A DNA stretch of 64,000 nucleotides from Methanocaldococcus sp. FS406-22 (lineage in GTDB: Archaea; AGJL01; Methanococci; Methanococcales; Methanocaldococcaceae): contig NC_013887.1 in assembly GCF_000025525.1 (NCBI RefSeq), positions 1,002,729 to 1,066,728 on the forward strand, written 5' to 3'. Shown here piece by piece: positions 18,944 to 27,970 of this stretch (position 1 is its first letter; the number at the start of each line of letters is the position of its first letter). The position numbers and the translations under genes are program-made. Under the pieces are notes generated by a model. That model ran no database searches, was not told the DNA's origin, and worked only from the letters and a program-made list of their open reading frames with translations.

Positions 18944-20009
18944 GTTAAAATCAGACCGATTCGGTATGGAAACTCTTATGCAAATGAGGACAAAACAAAT
19001 CCTTACCAACGTTAAAATAAGACCGATTCGGTATGGAAACTAGTGATAAGGTAGGAAAATTGAGATTAAAAAAAAAGTTAAAATAAGACCGATTCGGTAT
19101 GGAAACTAATCGGAAACACCAAAACCTCCGGAGGGGTAACTCTACATGATGGTTAAAATAAGACCGATTCGGTATGGAAACTAGTGATAAGGTAGGAAAA
19201 TTGAGATTAAAAAAAAAGTTAAAATAAGACCGATTCGGTATGGAAACTAATCGGAAACACCAAAACCTCCGGAGGGGTAACTCTACATGATGGTTAAAAT
19301 AAGACCGATTCGGTATGGAAACTAGTGATAAGGTAGGAAAATTGAGATTAAAAAAAAAGTTAAAATAAGACCGATTCGGTATGGAAACTAATCGGAAACA
19401 CCAAAACCTCCGGAGGGGTAACTCTACATGATGGTTAAAATAAGACCGATTCGGTATGGAAACTTCTTTCTAATTCAATTAGCTCTGTCAAATCTTTTTT
19501 TAAAATAGTTAAAATAAGACCGATTCGGTATGGAAACTGGTTTTAGGAACCGACAAAGAACTAAAAGAATTAGAAGAGTTAAAATAAGACCGATTCGGTA
19601 TGGAAACACTTTATCTAACGTGCTTAATGGCCCTTCTTCAGCGTTAAAATAAGACCGATTCGGTATGGAAACGACATCTTAGAATTAGATGCAATGTTGA
19701 GTTATAATGGTTAAAATAAGACCGATTCGGTATGGAAACAACATTCTACCAGTTGTTGTGTATTTTTTAACTCTCAGTTAAAATAAGACCGATTCGGTAT
19801 GGAAACTCTATTTCTTCTATTATCTTTATTATTTCCTTCTCCAGTTAAAATCAGACCGATTCGGTATGGAAACAAGCCCACAGCAACAAATAGATTGACA
19901 AACTTATCATGGTGTTAAAATCAGACCGATTCGGTATGGAAACTTCTCTATTTTCTCCAAATCCAAAATAAATAACTCGTTAAAATCAGGCCTCTTGGAG
20001 GATGGAAAC
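18944..20009 (+). CRISPR. CRISPR array 2: 16 repeats, 15 spacers
   Basis: Same 30-bp repeat as array 1. Repeat starts: 18944, 19011, 19077, 19152, 19218, 19293, 19359, 19434, 19508, 19578, 19643, 19710, 19777, 19844, 19914, 19979. The first and the last few copies read AAAATCAG instead of AAAATAAG. The terminal copy (19979-20009) has a wholly different centre (GGCCTCTTGGAGG) but keeps both ends. Spacers 2, 4 and 6 are identical (36 bp) and spacers 3, 5 and 7 are identical (45 bp), so a 141-bp unit of two repeats and two spacers is present three times. Confidence 0.98.
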
Positions 20010-20039
20010 TTTTTTAAATAAAAAATAAAGATAAAAACT

Positions 20040-20852
20040 TCAGTAATAAACTTTACAAACAATAGGACTTTTTAAAATAGATATGGCATCCTCTAAGGTT
20101 TCTTTTTTTGAAATGCAGAATAATGTGTTTCCCAACATAGATTGAGATGCTCCAACTGTAAATTTTAAGTCATTACAAACATCTAAAATTCTATCATCTA
20201 TCAATTCAGTATTTACAGCAAACTCATAAGAAAGCCTAACAAAATTCTCCAACGTTGGATTTTTCAAAAGCTCATTTAAACATTTATTGCCAAATTCATT
20301 TATCTTTTTAATCCATTTTTCATTGGTAATTATCTCTTTTGTCTCTTTCTTTCCAAAAATCTCAATTATAACATAGTAATCATCACCAACAACTATTTTT
20401 TCAACGTCTATAGGAAAGCCAGGAGCTTTTCTTATAACAAAGCCCTTAACATATTGAGCTATGACATCCCCTAACCCAGTTCCACACTCTACTTCACTTA
20501 TATGAGCTATCTCCACATAATTATCATTTAGATTTAACATTTCATTTAGTTTTTTAGCTAATACCAAAGCACAAGCTCCAGACATTCCCAATCCACTACC
20601 TAAAGGAAAATTAGATGAAAAGATGATATCATAATTCTCATTGTAACCAAATTTTTTATAATGCTCAACAACCTTTTCAACGGCACAGATATCTACTCTC
20701 TCATTGTTATAAAAAACATTTCCTCTTCCTTCTTTTAATTCTAAACTCACACCATTATCTACAGTAATTCCGGCTCCTGTAGAACCTGTTTTTAATTTAT
20801 CAGAGTGTTTATAAATTGTAAAAAATCCTGTTATATGCCCTGGAGCAAACAT
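20040..20852 (-). CDS. Pantoate kinase (GHMP family)
   Basis: 270 residues. It begins FAPGHITGFFTIY, followed by GSTGAGITVDNGV and the ATP-binding GHMP loop GSGLGMSGACAL. These match archaeal pantoate kinase, which with phosphopantothenate synthetase replaces the bacterial route to coenzyme A. The ATG follows GAGGTTGAAGT. The 3' end abuts the end of CRISPR array 2. Confidence 0.9.
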   Translation of the reverse strand: MFAPGHITGFFTIYKHSDKLKTGSTGAGITVDNGVSLELKEGRGNVFYNNERVDICAVEKVVEHYKKFGYNENYDIIFSSNFPLGSGLGMSGACALVLAKKLNEMLNLNDNYVEIAHISEVECGTGLGDVIAQYVKGFVIRKAPGFPIDVEKIVVGDDYYVIIEIFGKKETKEIITNEKWIKKINEFGNKCLNELLKNPTLENFVRLSYEFAVNTELIDDRILDVCNDLKFTVGASQSMLGNTLFCISKKETLEDAISILKSPIVCKVYY

Positions 20853-21000
20853 ACTTCAACCTCCTTTAATTTAAGGACAAAAAAGCTAAAATTTTATATT
20901 ATTGATTAAATTTTAATCTTTATTGTTAATGATAAAATAAAAAATAAAAATTTTTAATTCTTAAGTTTATCTCTCAAAGTTTTATCAACAATTATTATCT

Positions 21001-21028
21001 ACCCATAGGACATCGTTCTTATTGGCAC
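21001..21028 (+). repeat. Short palindromic repeat, copy 1
   Basis: Reads ACCCATAGGACATCGTTCTT then ATTGG; it is a degenerate copy of the unit at 54016-54048 and of the inverse of 22961-22990. Confidence 0.5.
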
Positions 21029-21084
21029 AGTTTAAGCTAACGCTTGTAAGCTTTATATATTGTAATACTCAATATGAATATTTC

Positions 21085-21258
21085 GAAAATGACTATCCTT
21101 CCAATGAAGTCGATGAGCTAAGCGAGGTGGAGGGGGATAGGATTCCAGTGAGTGTTCGGGGAACTCGTCCCCTATAGACGGGGTAACCTGGGCACTCACT
21201 GTCGACAGGGGGATGAAATAGCATGTGTGCTCACAAAAGCACACATACTATAGACCCC
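21085..21258 (+). ncRNA. GC-rich structured ncRNA candidate
   Basis: A GC-rich island in AT-rich intergenic DNA, 25-30 bp downstream of a TATA box (CTTTATATAT, 21051-21060). A 9-bp stem joins CAGTGAGTG (21146-21154) with CACTCACTG (21193-21201) and encloses smaller helices (CGGGGA...TCCCC, GACGGGG). A second hairpin at the 3' side, ATGTGTGCT...AGCACACAT (21223-21246), is followed by CCCCTTTT, a likely terminator. No open frame of note spans it on the + strand. High GC in such genomes marks structural RNAs. I do not recognise the family; the ends are approximate. Confidence 0.6.
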
Positions 21259-21260
21259 TT

Positions 21261-21704
21261 TTATCTCCCAAACGCCCTATCGATAATAATATCAACTATT
21301 CTATCATCAGCACCTATTGGCTCTCTATAGATAATTTCAACACCATCTGGAATCTCTAATTTTTCATGTTCGTGATGATGGTGGTGATGATGGTGATGTC
21401 CATGGCTGTGTTCATGCTCATGATGATGTTCATGGTTATCTTCAATCAACCCCAACAATCTTGGAATATCTCTTGTTGTATGGATACCATGAGCTAAGAA
21501 AACAGGAACAACAATGATTTTTTTAGCTCCTTGCTCTATAGCTTTTTTAACTGCTTGAGGGATTGTTGGTTCATTAAACTCCATTAAACCAATCTCAACA
21601 ATTGGGAATATGTTCCTTTCCTTGACCTTTTCAGCCAACTTTACTAAAAGCTCTTTGCTGTATGGTAATCTGCTTCCATGTCCTACCAACACTAATGCTT
21701 CCAT
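21261..21704 (-). CDS. cfbA: CfbA/CbiX-short sirohydrochlorin Ni/Co chelatase with His-rich loop
   Basis: 147 residues with the chelatase start ALVLVGHGSRLPYSKELL and the metal-site motif VPVFLAHGIHTTRDIPRLLG. The short form is a homodimeric enzyme that inserts nickel for coenzyme F430 or cobalt for cobamides. A His-rich insertion near residues 93-116 contains a run of nine His and several HEH/HGH triplets, probably a metal store or delivery loop. The ATG follows GGTGAGTTC. It converges with the ncRNA candidate on the opposite strand. Confidence 0.93.
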   Translation of the reverse strand: MEALVLVGHGSRLPYSKELLVKLAEKVKERNIFPIVEIGLMEFNEPTIPQAVKKAIEQGAKKIIVVPVFLAHGIHTTRDIPRLLGLIEDNHEHHHEHEHSHGHHHHHHHHHEHEKLEIPDGVEIIYREPIGADDRIVDIIIDRAFGR

Positions 21705-21814
21705 GAACTCACCATTATTATTTTATGGTGTAGGATTCATACCAACTATTATATATAGTCTTCGTTTTTATTTTTAATTTAAAGTTTATAAAGCTATAAC
21801 ATGGAGGATATAAC

Positions 21815-22906
21815 ATGGATACATCTAAGCTTATATTAATTATAGCTATAATTATCTGGCTGATTTTATATGGAATCAGAGATTCAATAAATTTAAAAAC
21901 ATATGGAGGAGTTTTTGGAATCTTAAGAACCAAAATAGGAATGAAGACTATAGAAAAACTTGGAAAATATAAAATTTGGCAGAAGATTGGAATTATATCA
22001 ATACCAATATGTGTAATACTTGGATTTTTAATGCTTCTAAATCTCATAAGCATGAGTATAAAGCTATTATCTGGAACTTTACCAAAGGAGGCAGCTAAAC
22101 CCGTTGTGTTTTTGTTTGGAGATGTAATCCCATGGATTCCGGGAATTATAGCTCTATTAATAGCCATTTCTGTGCATGAGTTAGCTCACGGCATATTTGC
22201 TAAATCCTTTGGAATTAAGGTTAAAAGCTCTGGAATTTTGCTATTATTAGGATTACCATTAGGAGCTTTTGTTGAGTTGGGAGATGAGTTCAAAACTGCA
22301 GAGAAAAAGGTTAGGGGAGCTATTGCTTCAGCAGGACCTATGGCCAATTTATTGATTTTTTTGATATCCATTCCTTTACTATCATTTAGCTATACTTTAC
22401 CAACAGAGCTAAAAATCATTGATGTTAAAGAGCCAGCATCAGAGTTTTTACAGAAAGGAGATATCATTTATGAGATTAATGGTAAAAGAATAAATTCATT
22501 GGAAGATTTTAGAGAGTTTGCAAAAACCATAGAGCCAAATAAAGAGTATGAGATAAAAGTTTTAAGATATAATAAAATACTGACATATAAAATCATTAGT
22601 TCTGATGAAGGGAAGATAGGAGTTATGGTTTCCCCAACAGAAGGTACGGCATTATTTATAAATACAATATACTGGACATACTGGTTCAATTTCTTATTAG
22701 CTTTATTTAACTTACTCCCAGCAATGCCTTTGGATGGCTTCCATGTATGGAATGCATTTCCAGAGCTATTAAAAGAGAGAAAAAACAGATTTATTGCAAA
22801 AATAGGGAAAATATTGGAGCTATTTATAAATGAAAAAACCTTAGGTTCAATAACCCTTCTAGTTTGGTGGATTATTTTAGGAAGTATTTTATATTCTATG
22901 TGGTAA
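21815..22906 (+). CDS. Site-2 protease family (M50) membrane metalloprotease
   Basis: 363 residues with several membrane segments, the zinc motif HELAHG (near residue 123), a PDZ-like domain (about 210-275, EPASEFLQKGDIIYEINGK) and the second catalytic-site motif LLPAMPLDGFHVW. Such proteases cut other proteins within the membrane. The ATG follows GGAGGATATAAC. The tail of the gene is partly duplicated downstream (see the insertion at 22909-22989). Confidence 0.92.
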   Translation: MDTSKLILIIAIIIWLILYGIRDSINLKTYGGVFGILRTKIGMKTIEKLGKYKIWQKIGIISIPICVILGFLMLLNLISMSIKLLSGTLPKEAAKPVVFLFGDVIPWIPGIIALLIAISVHELAHGIFAKSFGIKVKSSGILLLLGLPLGAFVELGDEFKTAEKKVRGAIASAGPMANLLIFLISIPLLSFSYTLPTELKIIDVKEPASEFLQKGDIIYEINGKRINSLEDFREFAKTIEPNKEYEIKVLRYNKILTYKIISSDEGKIGVMVSPTEGTALFINTIYWTYWFNFLLALFNLLPAMPLDGFHVWNAFPELLKERKNRFIAKIGKILELFINEKTLGSITLLVWWIILGSILYSMW

Positions 22907-23021
22907 ATTTAACCTTCTTTATTATGAGGCATTGCCGAGCGTAGCGAGGCAATGCATCCTGGGTATCCCAATAGGGCGAAGCCTTATGGTTTAGGAGTAT
23001 TTTGTATTCTATGTGGTGAAA
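22877..23021. repeat. Duplicated gene tail flanking an 81-bp GC-rich insertion
   Basis: The last ~32 bp of the protease gene (22877-22908) recur with three differences at 22990-23021, with 81 bp between. The inserted part holds a hairpin (GCATTGCC...GGCAATGC) and an inverse copy of a short palindromic repeat (22961-22990). The second copy carries the GGTGA that serves as marC ribosome binding site. Confidence 0.7.
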
Positions 23022-23024
23022 TAT

Positions 23025-23657
23025 ATGGATATTCTCAACTTCTACATCTATGGATTTGTCTCTCTCTTTATCACAATAGACCCAATTGGTTTAATCCCTA
23101 TAGTGCATTCCCTAACCTATCCTTACCCAAAAGAGCAAAGAATTAGGATTATTAAAAAAGCTATCATCTCATCAACGATAGTTTTATTGTTATTTGCGTT
23201 ATTTGGGAACTATATATTTAGCTACTTTGGGATTACAATAGATGCGTTTAGGGTAGCTGGAGGGATTTTGCTCTTTAAAATAGCTTGGGACATGCTTCAT
23301 GCAGAGATTCCAAAGACAAAGCACAAACCAGATGAGAGATTAGACCTTGAAGATATTGACAGCATTGTTTATGTTCCTTTGGCTATTCCTTTAATCTCCG
23401 GCCCCGGTGCGATAACAACCACTATGATTTTAATTAGCAAATCTCAAACATTTTTAGAAAAAGGAGTAGTTATCCTCTCAATATTATCAGCTATGCTCGT
23501 TTCTGGGATTATCTTATCATTAACTGACTTTATAATTAGGAGAGTTAATATTTATGGCATCAATGCCTTTGTAAGGATTATGGGGTTGTTGTTAGTTGCT
23601 ATATCAGTGCAAATAATATTTACTGGAGTCGTTGGGCTATACAACAGCATGCATTAA
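23025..23657 (+). CDS. MarC family membrane protein
   Basis: 210 residues with six membrane segments and the family motifs ITIDPIGLIPIVHSL and PLAIPLISGPGAITT. The family has no firmly established substrate. The start is the ATG at 23025, after GTGGTGAAATAT; an in-frame GTG at 23013 is part of that ribosome binding site. Confidence 0.9.
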   Translation: MDILNFYIYGFVSLFITIDPIGLIPIVHSLTYPYPKEQRIRIIKKAIISSTIVLLLFALFGNYIFSYFGITIDAFRVAGGILLFKIAWDMLHAEIPKTKHKPDERLDLEDIDSIVYVPLAIPLISGPGAITTTMILISKSQTFLEKGVVILSILSAMLVSGIILSLTDFIIRRVNIYGINAFVRIMGLLLVAISVQIIFTGVVGLYNSMH

Positions 23658-23659
23658 TT

Positions 23660-24892
23660 TTATTTATTTTTGCTTTTTAGCAATTTCTTTAGTTCTTTCA
23701 TTTTTGGTGGCAATTCTTTCCACCTCCAAAAGCCTCTTAAAATCTCATCCTCATCATAGCCAAATCTTTTCAAAACATTAGCCCATCTATTAAACAACTC
23801 TGGATAAAGTTCTTTAACTCTCAAAAACTCTACATTTAACGCAGAGGGACACATATAACAGCCAATCCTTTCAAATCCCTTATCATAGAGCTCATTATAA
23901 ATGATATCATTTAGATATATCCAGCTCCAGACATCAGTCCCTCTCCAATCCAATATTGGAAAGACATTTATCTGATTATTTATAAAGCCACTTTTTCTTT
24001 CATATCCTAATTTTTCTCGTGTAAAGCTTTCATATCTCCTTGAGCCATCGATTGTATAAACTCTCTTATATTTTTCTAAATATTCCTTTAAAGGCTCTAA
24101 TTTGCAGACACTGTTGCACCATCTACAATCTTTTGTAGGAATGCCTTCTTTTTCCAAATATTCCCAAAAATTCTTACCTTTTAAAACAACTAAGTTTAAA
24201 TCATACTTTTTAGCAAATTTTTTTACAAAATTTATGGTATCTTTAAATTCTAAGCCAGTATCTATAAATATAACCTCTAAGTCGTCTATAACCTTGTTGG
24301 CTAATAGAGTAGAGACGGATGAATCTTTTCCACCACTAAAAGAGGCATTTATGGCATAGCCTTTATCTTTGCAGATTTCGTAGTATTTTTTTATGATTGA
24401 GAGGGATTTTTTCTCTAATTTTTCAATCCTTTCATGATTTTTTCTTAAATAGTCATCAATTTTTTCAAATTTAAGCTCTTTTTTTAATGTTAAGTCCTTA
24501 ATTTTTATGGTATCTCCTTTTTTAATAGCAACTCCAACGTAGTTTCCTACTTCAACTCCAACATAATCATTTTCATCAATATCTTTTAGCTCTTCAGCAT
24601 TTTCAATTAAATCGACTGGCACTTTTTTGCCTTTTAACCTTCTTTTTGTGGGCTTTATTTTAATCTTTGGCTCTTCTATTAGATAATAAGAGGCATAGGG
24701 GTGAAATTTCCAATCCAAATCAATTAAATCAAATTCTAAGATGCCTATGCACTCTCCATTAATAAAAACTTTCTTTCTGTAATCTAAGCCACCAATCTTT
24801 TTTAAAATTATTGCCAAATCATAAGAGAAGTTTTTATTAAGCAGTTTATTTAAAGTATCTATCTCAAACTTAGAGGCAAATTTATCATCCAT
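23660..24892 (-). CDS. PAPS reductase/adenylyl-transferase-like protein with PUA-like N-terminus
   Basis: 410 residues. The centre holds an N-type ATP-pyrophosphatase (PP-loop) domain with SFSGGKDSSVSTLLA (near 188) and Cys-rich signatures DCRWCNSVCKLEP and GCYMCPSALNVEF, which could bind a cluster or zinc. The N-terminal ~130 residues look like a PUA-type RNA-binding fold. Annotated widely as phosphoadenylylsulfate reductase, but the RNA-binding-like N-terminus and Cys pattern suggest tRNA thiolation as an alternative. The ATG follows AGTGATAGA. Confidence 0.8.
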   Translation of the reverse strand: MDDKFASKFEIDTLNKLLNKNFSYDLAIILKKIGGLDYRKKVFINGECIGILEFDLIDLDWKFHPYASYYLIEEPKIKIKPTKRRLKGKKVPVDLIENAEELKDIDENDYVGVEVGNYVGVAIKKGDTIKIKDLTLKKELKFEKIDDYLRKNHERIEKLEKKSLSIIKKYYEICKDKGYAINASFSGGKDSSVSTLLANKVIDDLEVIFIDTGLEFKDTINFVKKFAKKYDLNLVVLKGKNFWEYLEKEGIPTKDCRWCNSVCKLEPLKEYLEKYKRVYTIDGSRRYESFTREKLGYERKSGFINNQINVFPILDWRGTDVWSWIYLNDIIYNELYDKGFERIGCYMCPSALNVEFLRVKELYPELFNRWANVLKRFGYDEDEILRGFWRWKELPPKMKELKKLLKSKNK

Positions 24893-25093
24893 TCTATCAC
24901 TCTAAATTTAATTATTTTAAAACAGCACGTAGCAAAATTTTATAGTTGTGAAAATATTTAAAGGTTTGATTAAAATTTTTAAAATTTGGGCATAACTTTT
25001 ATAAATCAATGTGTTAGAAAAATCAATCTTAGAGAAATAATTTTATTATTTTTTAATTTAAATATTATTGAAGATAGATTTTTCAGTGAAACT

Positions 25094-26503
25094 ATGGAAA
25101 ATTGGGCAGAGTTAAAAAAAGGAGCTAAGGTATTGCAAAACAACAAAAACAGCAAAATTTTAATAGTTACCCACATAGATACTGACGGGCTAACATCGAG
25201 AGTTATTTTACAAAAATTGGCTGAGAGATTAAACTTAGATGCTGATTTCATGTTTTTAAAGCAAATTACCATAGAGACAATAGATGATATTCCATTTAAA
25301 GACTATGACTTAATAATCTTTGCTGATTTAGGTAGTGGGCAGTTAAAGATGATTAAAGAGAAGTTAGATGAACTCAACTTATCAGATAAAAGGGATAAAA
25401 TCATCATCTTAGACCACCACCAGCCAGAGGAGATAAAGATTCCTAAGACCATTATCCATATAAACCCCCTAACTATTGGAAAAAGTGGAGCTGAAATTTG
25501 TGGGGCTGGAGTTTCCTATCTATTTGCAAAAGCTATAAACAATGAATGGATTGATTTGGCTAAATATGCTGTTTTAGGAGCTGTGGGGGATGTGCAAAAC
25601 ATAGAAGGGAAATTAATTGGCTTAAATAGAAAAATACTATGCGATGCCATTATGAGTGGAGATATTAAGGTAAAGACAGATTTACAGATGTATGGTAGGC
25701 AAACAAGGCCGTTATTTGTATCTATGAGATATTGGGCAGATGTTAGAACTGATTTGCTAAACAATGACTCAAAGATAATAAAATACATCCAGAGTATCAA
25801 TAAAAAGTATGATATTGAGATAAATCCAACAATGAGGTTAGCTGAGATTCCATTTGAGCATAAGAGGATTATTGGAAATGAGCTTTTAATAAAATGCTTA
25901 AATTATGTTCCAAATCATTGGACACCCTACGTTCCAAAGGTTATATTTGGAGAGGTTTATGAATTTAGAGGGGAAGAATTTGGCTCTCCATTGAGGGATT
26001 TGGAGGAGTTCTCAACCTGTATAAACGCATGCTCAAGATATGGAGATTATGAAACTGCTTTAAATGTGTTGATGGGAGATAGGGATAAATACTATAGAAA
26101 AATGCTTTCAAATTTGAGAAAGCATAGAAACAACTTAAGAGAAGCTTTAGAGCATGTAAAGAATGATGTTGAGATAATTCAAAAGGATAACTTCCAATAC
26201 TTTGAGACAGATAAAATTATGCCAAATATTGTTGGAATCGTGGCTGGGATGAGCTATTCTATAGAGGAAGTGGATTGGATGAAGCCAATTTTTGCAATAA
26301 CAGAGGATGATAATGGTTATAAGGTTTCTGCACGATGCCCTAAGTTGTTATGCTTTGCTGAAGATGTGAATTTAGCTAAAGCAATAAAATATGCCTCAGA
26401 GAAGGTTAATGGTAGTGGGGGAGGGCATAAGTTTGCTTGCGGGGCATATATTCCAGATAATAAAAGAGAATTTATAAAATACCTTGAGATTGCTTTAAAG
26501 TAA
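25094..26503 (+). CDS. RecJ-like single-strand exonuclease (DHH/DHHA1)
   Basis: 469 residues from the ATG at 25094 (GTGAAACT before it); the frame is open further upstream but without a ribosome binding site. DHH-family motifs: [26 protein letters not shown], and the C-terminal DHHA1 motif [15 protein letters not shown]. The M. jannaschii homologue has thermostable ssDNase activity related to RecJ. The next gene, the Cas6b-like endonuclease, starts 26 bp after the stop and is probably co-transcribed. Confidence 0.92.
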   Translation: MENWAELKKGAKVLQNNKNSKILIVTHIDTDGLTSRVILQKLAERLNLDADFMFLKQITIETIDDIPFKDYDLIIFADLGSGQLKMIKEKLDELNLSDKRDKIIILDHHQPEEIKIPKTIIHINPLTIGKSGAEICGAGVSYLFAKAINNEWIDLAKYAVLGAVGDVQNIEGKLIGLNRKILCDAIMSGDIKVKTDLQMYGRQTRPLFVSMRYWADVRTDLLNNDSKIIKYIQSINKKYDIEINPTMRLAEIPFEHKRIIGNELLIKCLNYVPNHWTPYVPKVIFGEVYEFRGEEFGSPLRDLEEFSTCINACSRYGDYETALNVLMGDRDKYYRKMLSNLRKHRNNLREALEHVKNDVEIIQKDNFQYFETDKIMPNIVGIVAGMSYSIEEVDWMKPIFAITEDDNGYKVSARCPKLLCFAEDVNLAKAIKYASEKVNGSGGGHKFACGAYIPDNKREFIKYLEIALK

Positions 26504-26529
26504 AGGTTTAATATTTTATGGTGGATATT

Positions 26530-27195
26530 ATGCAGATTCCAATTTTAATGTGCCGTTTAAAGACAAACAAACCACTTAAAAAATCACAGACACCATTTTT
26601 GAGAGGGTATATTTTAAACAAGTTTGGTAAAGAGGATTATGTGGAATTGCATAACCATAGTGGAAATGGGTTTGTATATACTTACCCAAAGATACAGTAT
26701 AAGGTTATTGGTGGAGATGCTGTTTTAGTTGGGATAAGGGAGGGAATAAACATTTTGGGGGAGATTATTTTAAATATTAGAGAGCTGAATTTAAAAGGGG
26801 AGGTTTATAAGGTTGTTAATGGCTATGCAAGGGTGAAATTTGAAGAGTTTGGAGTTTCTGATGATATGATTAAGTATAAGTTTATTTCTCCATGGATTGC
26901 TTTGAATGAGAGGAATTATTTAAAGTTTAAAGAGTTGGATGAGAATGGGAAAAAAGAGTTATTAGAGAGGATTTTAGTTGGGAATATTTTATCCATGAGC
27001 AAGTATTTGGATTATACTGTTGATAAAAAGTTAGAGGTGGAAATTTTAGAATTTAATGATTTTGTTGTCAAATATAAGGGGAATAAGTTTATTGGCTTCT
27101 GGGGAGAGTTTTTAGTTAATTTCAACATTCCAAATTATTTAGGCATTGGTAGGAAAGTTTCCAAAGGATTTGGAAGTGTTGTAAAGATTGAATAA
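26530..27195 (+). CDS. Stand-alone Cas6b-like CRISPR RNA endonuclease
   Basis: 221 residues from the ATG at 26530 (GGTGGATATT before it). The N-terminus resembles the Cas6b N domain (FLRGYILNKF, then ELHNHSGNGFVYTYPKIQYK), and the C-terminus ends in the Cas6 glycine-rich loop GIGRKVSKGFGSV. Candidate catalytic residues are His41 and His43 with Tyr50; the spacing H-x-H-x6-Y matches what I recall for the Methanococcus maripaludis Cas6b active site. No cas1, cas2, cas3 or effector genes are in the window, so this would be an orphan processing enzyme serving arrays that share its repeat. It sits in an operon with the RecJ-like gene. The alternative is a Cas6-fold RNase with a non-CRISPR role. Confidence 0.72.
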   Translation: MQIPILMCRLKTNKPLKKSQTPFLRGYILNKFGKEDYVELHNHSGNGFVYTYPKIQYKVIGGDAVLVGIREGINILGEIILNIRELNLKGEVYKVVNGYARVKFEEFGVSDDMIKYKFISPWIALNERNYLKFKELDENGKKELLERILVGNILSMSKYLDYTVDKKLEVEILEFNDFVVKYKGNKFIGFWGEFLVNFNIPNYLGIGRKVSKGFGSVVKIE

Positions 27196-27318
27196 ACATT
27201 TAAACTCTTATTTTTCAAAATCTCCAATCTCTTTTTGTAATTCAATAAAACTATAAGTTCAGTGTATATAAAAGTTCTATAGTTGCCAATATCTCTTTCG
27301 ATTTTTCTAATTCATTAG

Positions 27319-27345
27319 GTTTCTATCCTTATTTTAATGGACTGC
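27319..27345 (-). repeat. CRISPR-like repeat remnant, second family, copy 1
   Basis: On the + strand it starts GTTTCTATCC and ends TTTTAATGGACTGC; it differs in three positions from the copy at 29663-29689. It lies left of the IS605 element. Confidence 0.55.
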
Positions 27346-27550
27346 TTTTTTGTTAAAATAGGCAAATAAAAAATTAAGGATTAAAGATAAAATAACAGTT
27401 TTTACCATTAATTGTCGCTAAGAAAGCACCGCCCTTTAGGGCGGTGATGAATTAGGGGAGGCGGGTGGGCAAAACTATACATTAGATATTAAACAACAAT
27501 ATAGTAAAATTAATATATAAGTTCATTATATATAATATTCGGTGATAGTT

Positions 27551-27970
27551 GTGGAATTGAAGTCCCCACCAAAGAAATATCACCACAACAAAAATAAGCA
27601 CATCGTGTATAGTTGTCAATATCATGTAGTATTCTGCCCGAAATATCGGAGACCAGTTCTAACTGGTAAGATAAAAGAACGATTAGAAGAATTAATTTTA
27701 GAAAAATGCAAAGAACTAAATACTGAAGTTTTAGACATGGTTATCGCACCAGACCATGTTCATCTGTTGTTAGATGCCGACCCAACAATCGGAATAAATA
27801 AAATCGTTACACAAATAAAAGGATACACTTCGAACAAACTTAGAAACGAATTTCCAGAGCTAAGAAGAAAACTGCCTACACTATGGACTCGAGGAAGATT
27901 CATTTCAACCGTTGGAACTGTGACCCTCGATGTTATTAGACAATACATAGATAGTCAAAAAGGTGTCTAA
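27551..27970 (+). CDS. tnpA: IS200/IS605 transposase TnpA (HUH/Y1)
   Basis: 139 residues. It has the HUH motif in APDHVHLLL (His69 and His71) and the nucleophile Tyr132 in VIRQYIDS, so it looks intact. It cuts and joins single-stranded ends of the element. The GTG at 27551 is chosen because GGTGATAGTT precedes it. It overlaps tnpB by 8 bp. Confidence 0.94.
   Translation: MELKSPPKKYHHNKNKHIVYSCQYHVVFCPKYRRPVLTGKIKERLEELILEKCKELNTEVLDMVIAPDHVHLLLDADPTIGINKIVTQIKGYTSNKLRNEFPELRRKLPTLWTRGRFISTVGTVTLDVIRQYIDSQKGV

Noticed and set aside
20853-21050. Origin or attachment site next to the array 2 end
   Set aside because: No repeats of the origin-box type; only AT-rich DNA and one short palindromic repeat.
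21053-21244. 63-codon minus-strand frame across the GC-rich island
   Set aside because: No ribosome binding site and the sequence is better explained by paired RNA helices.
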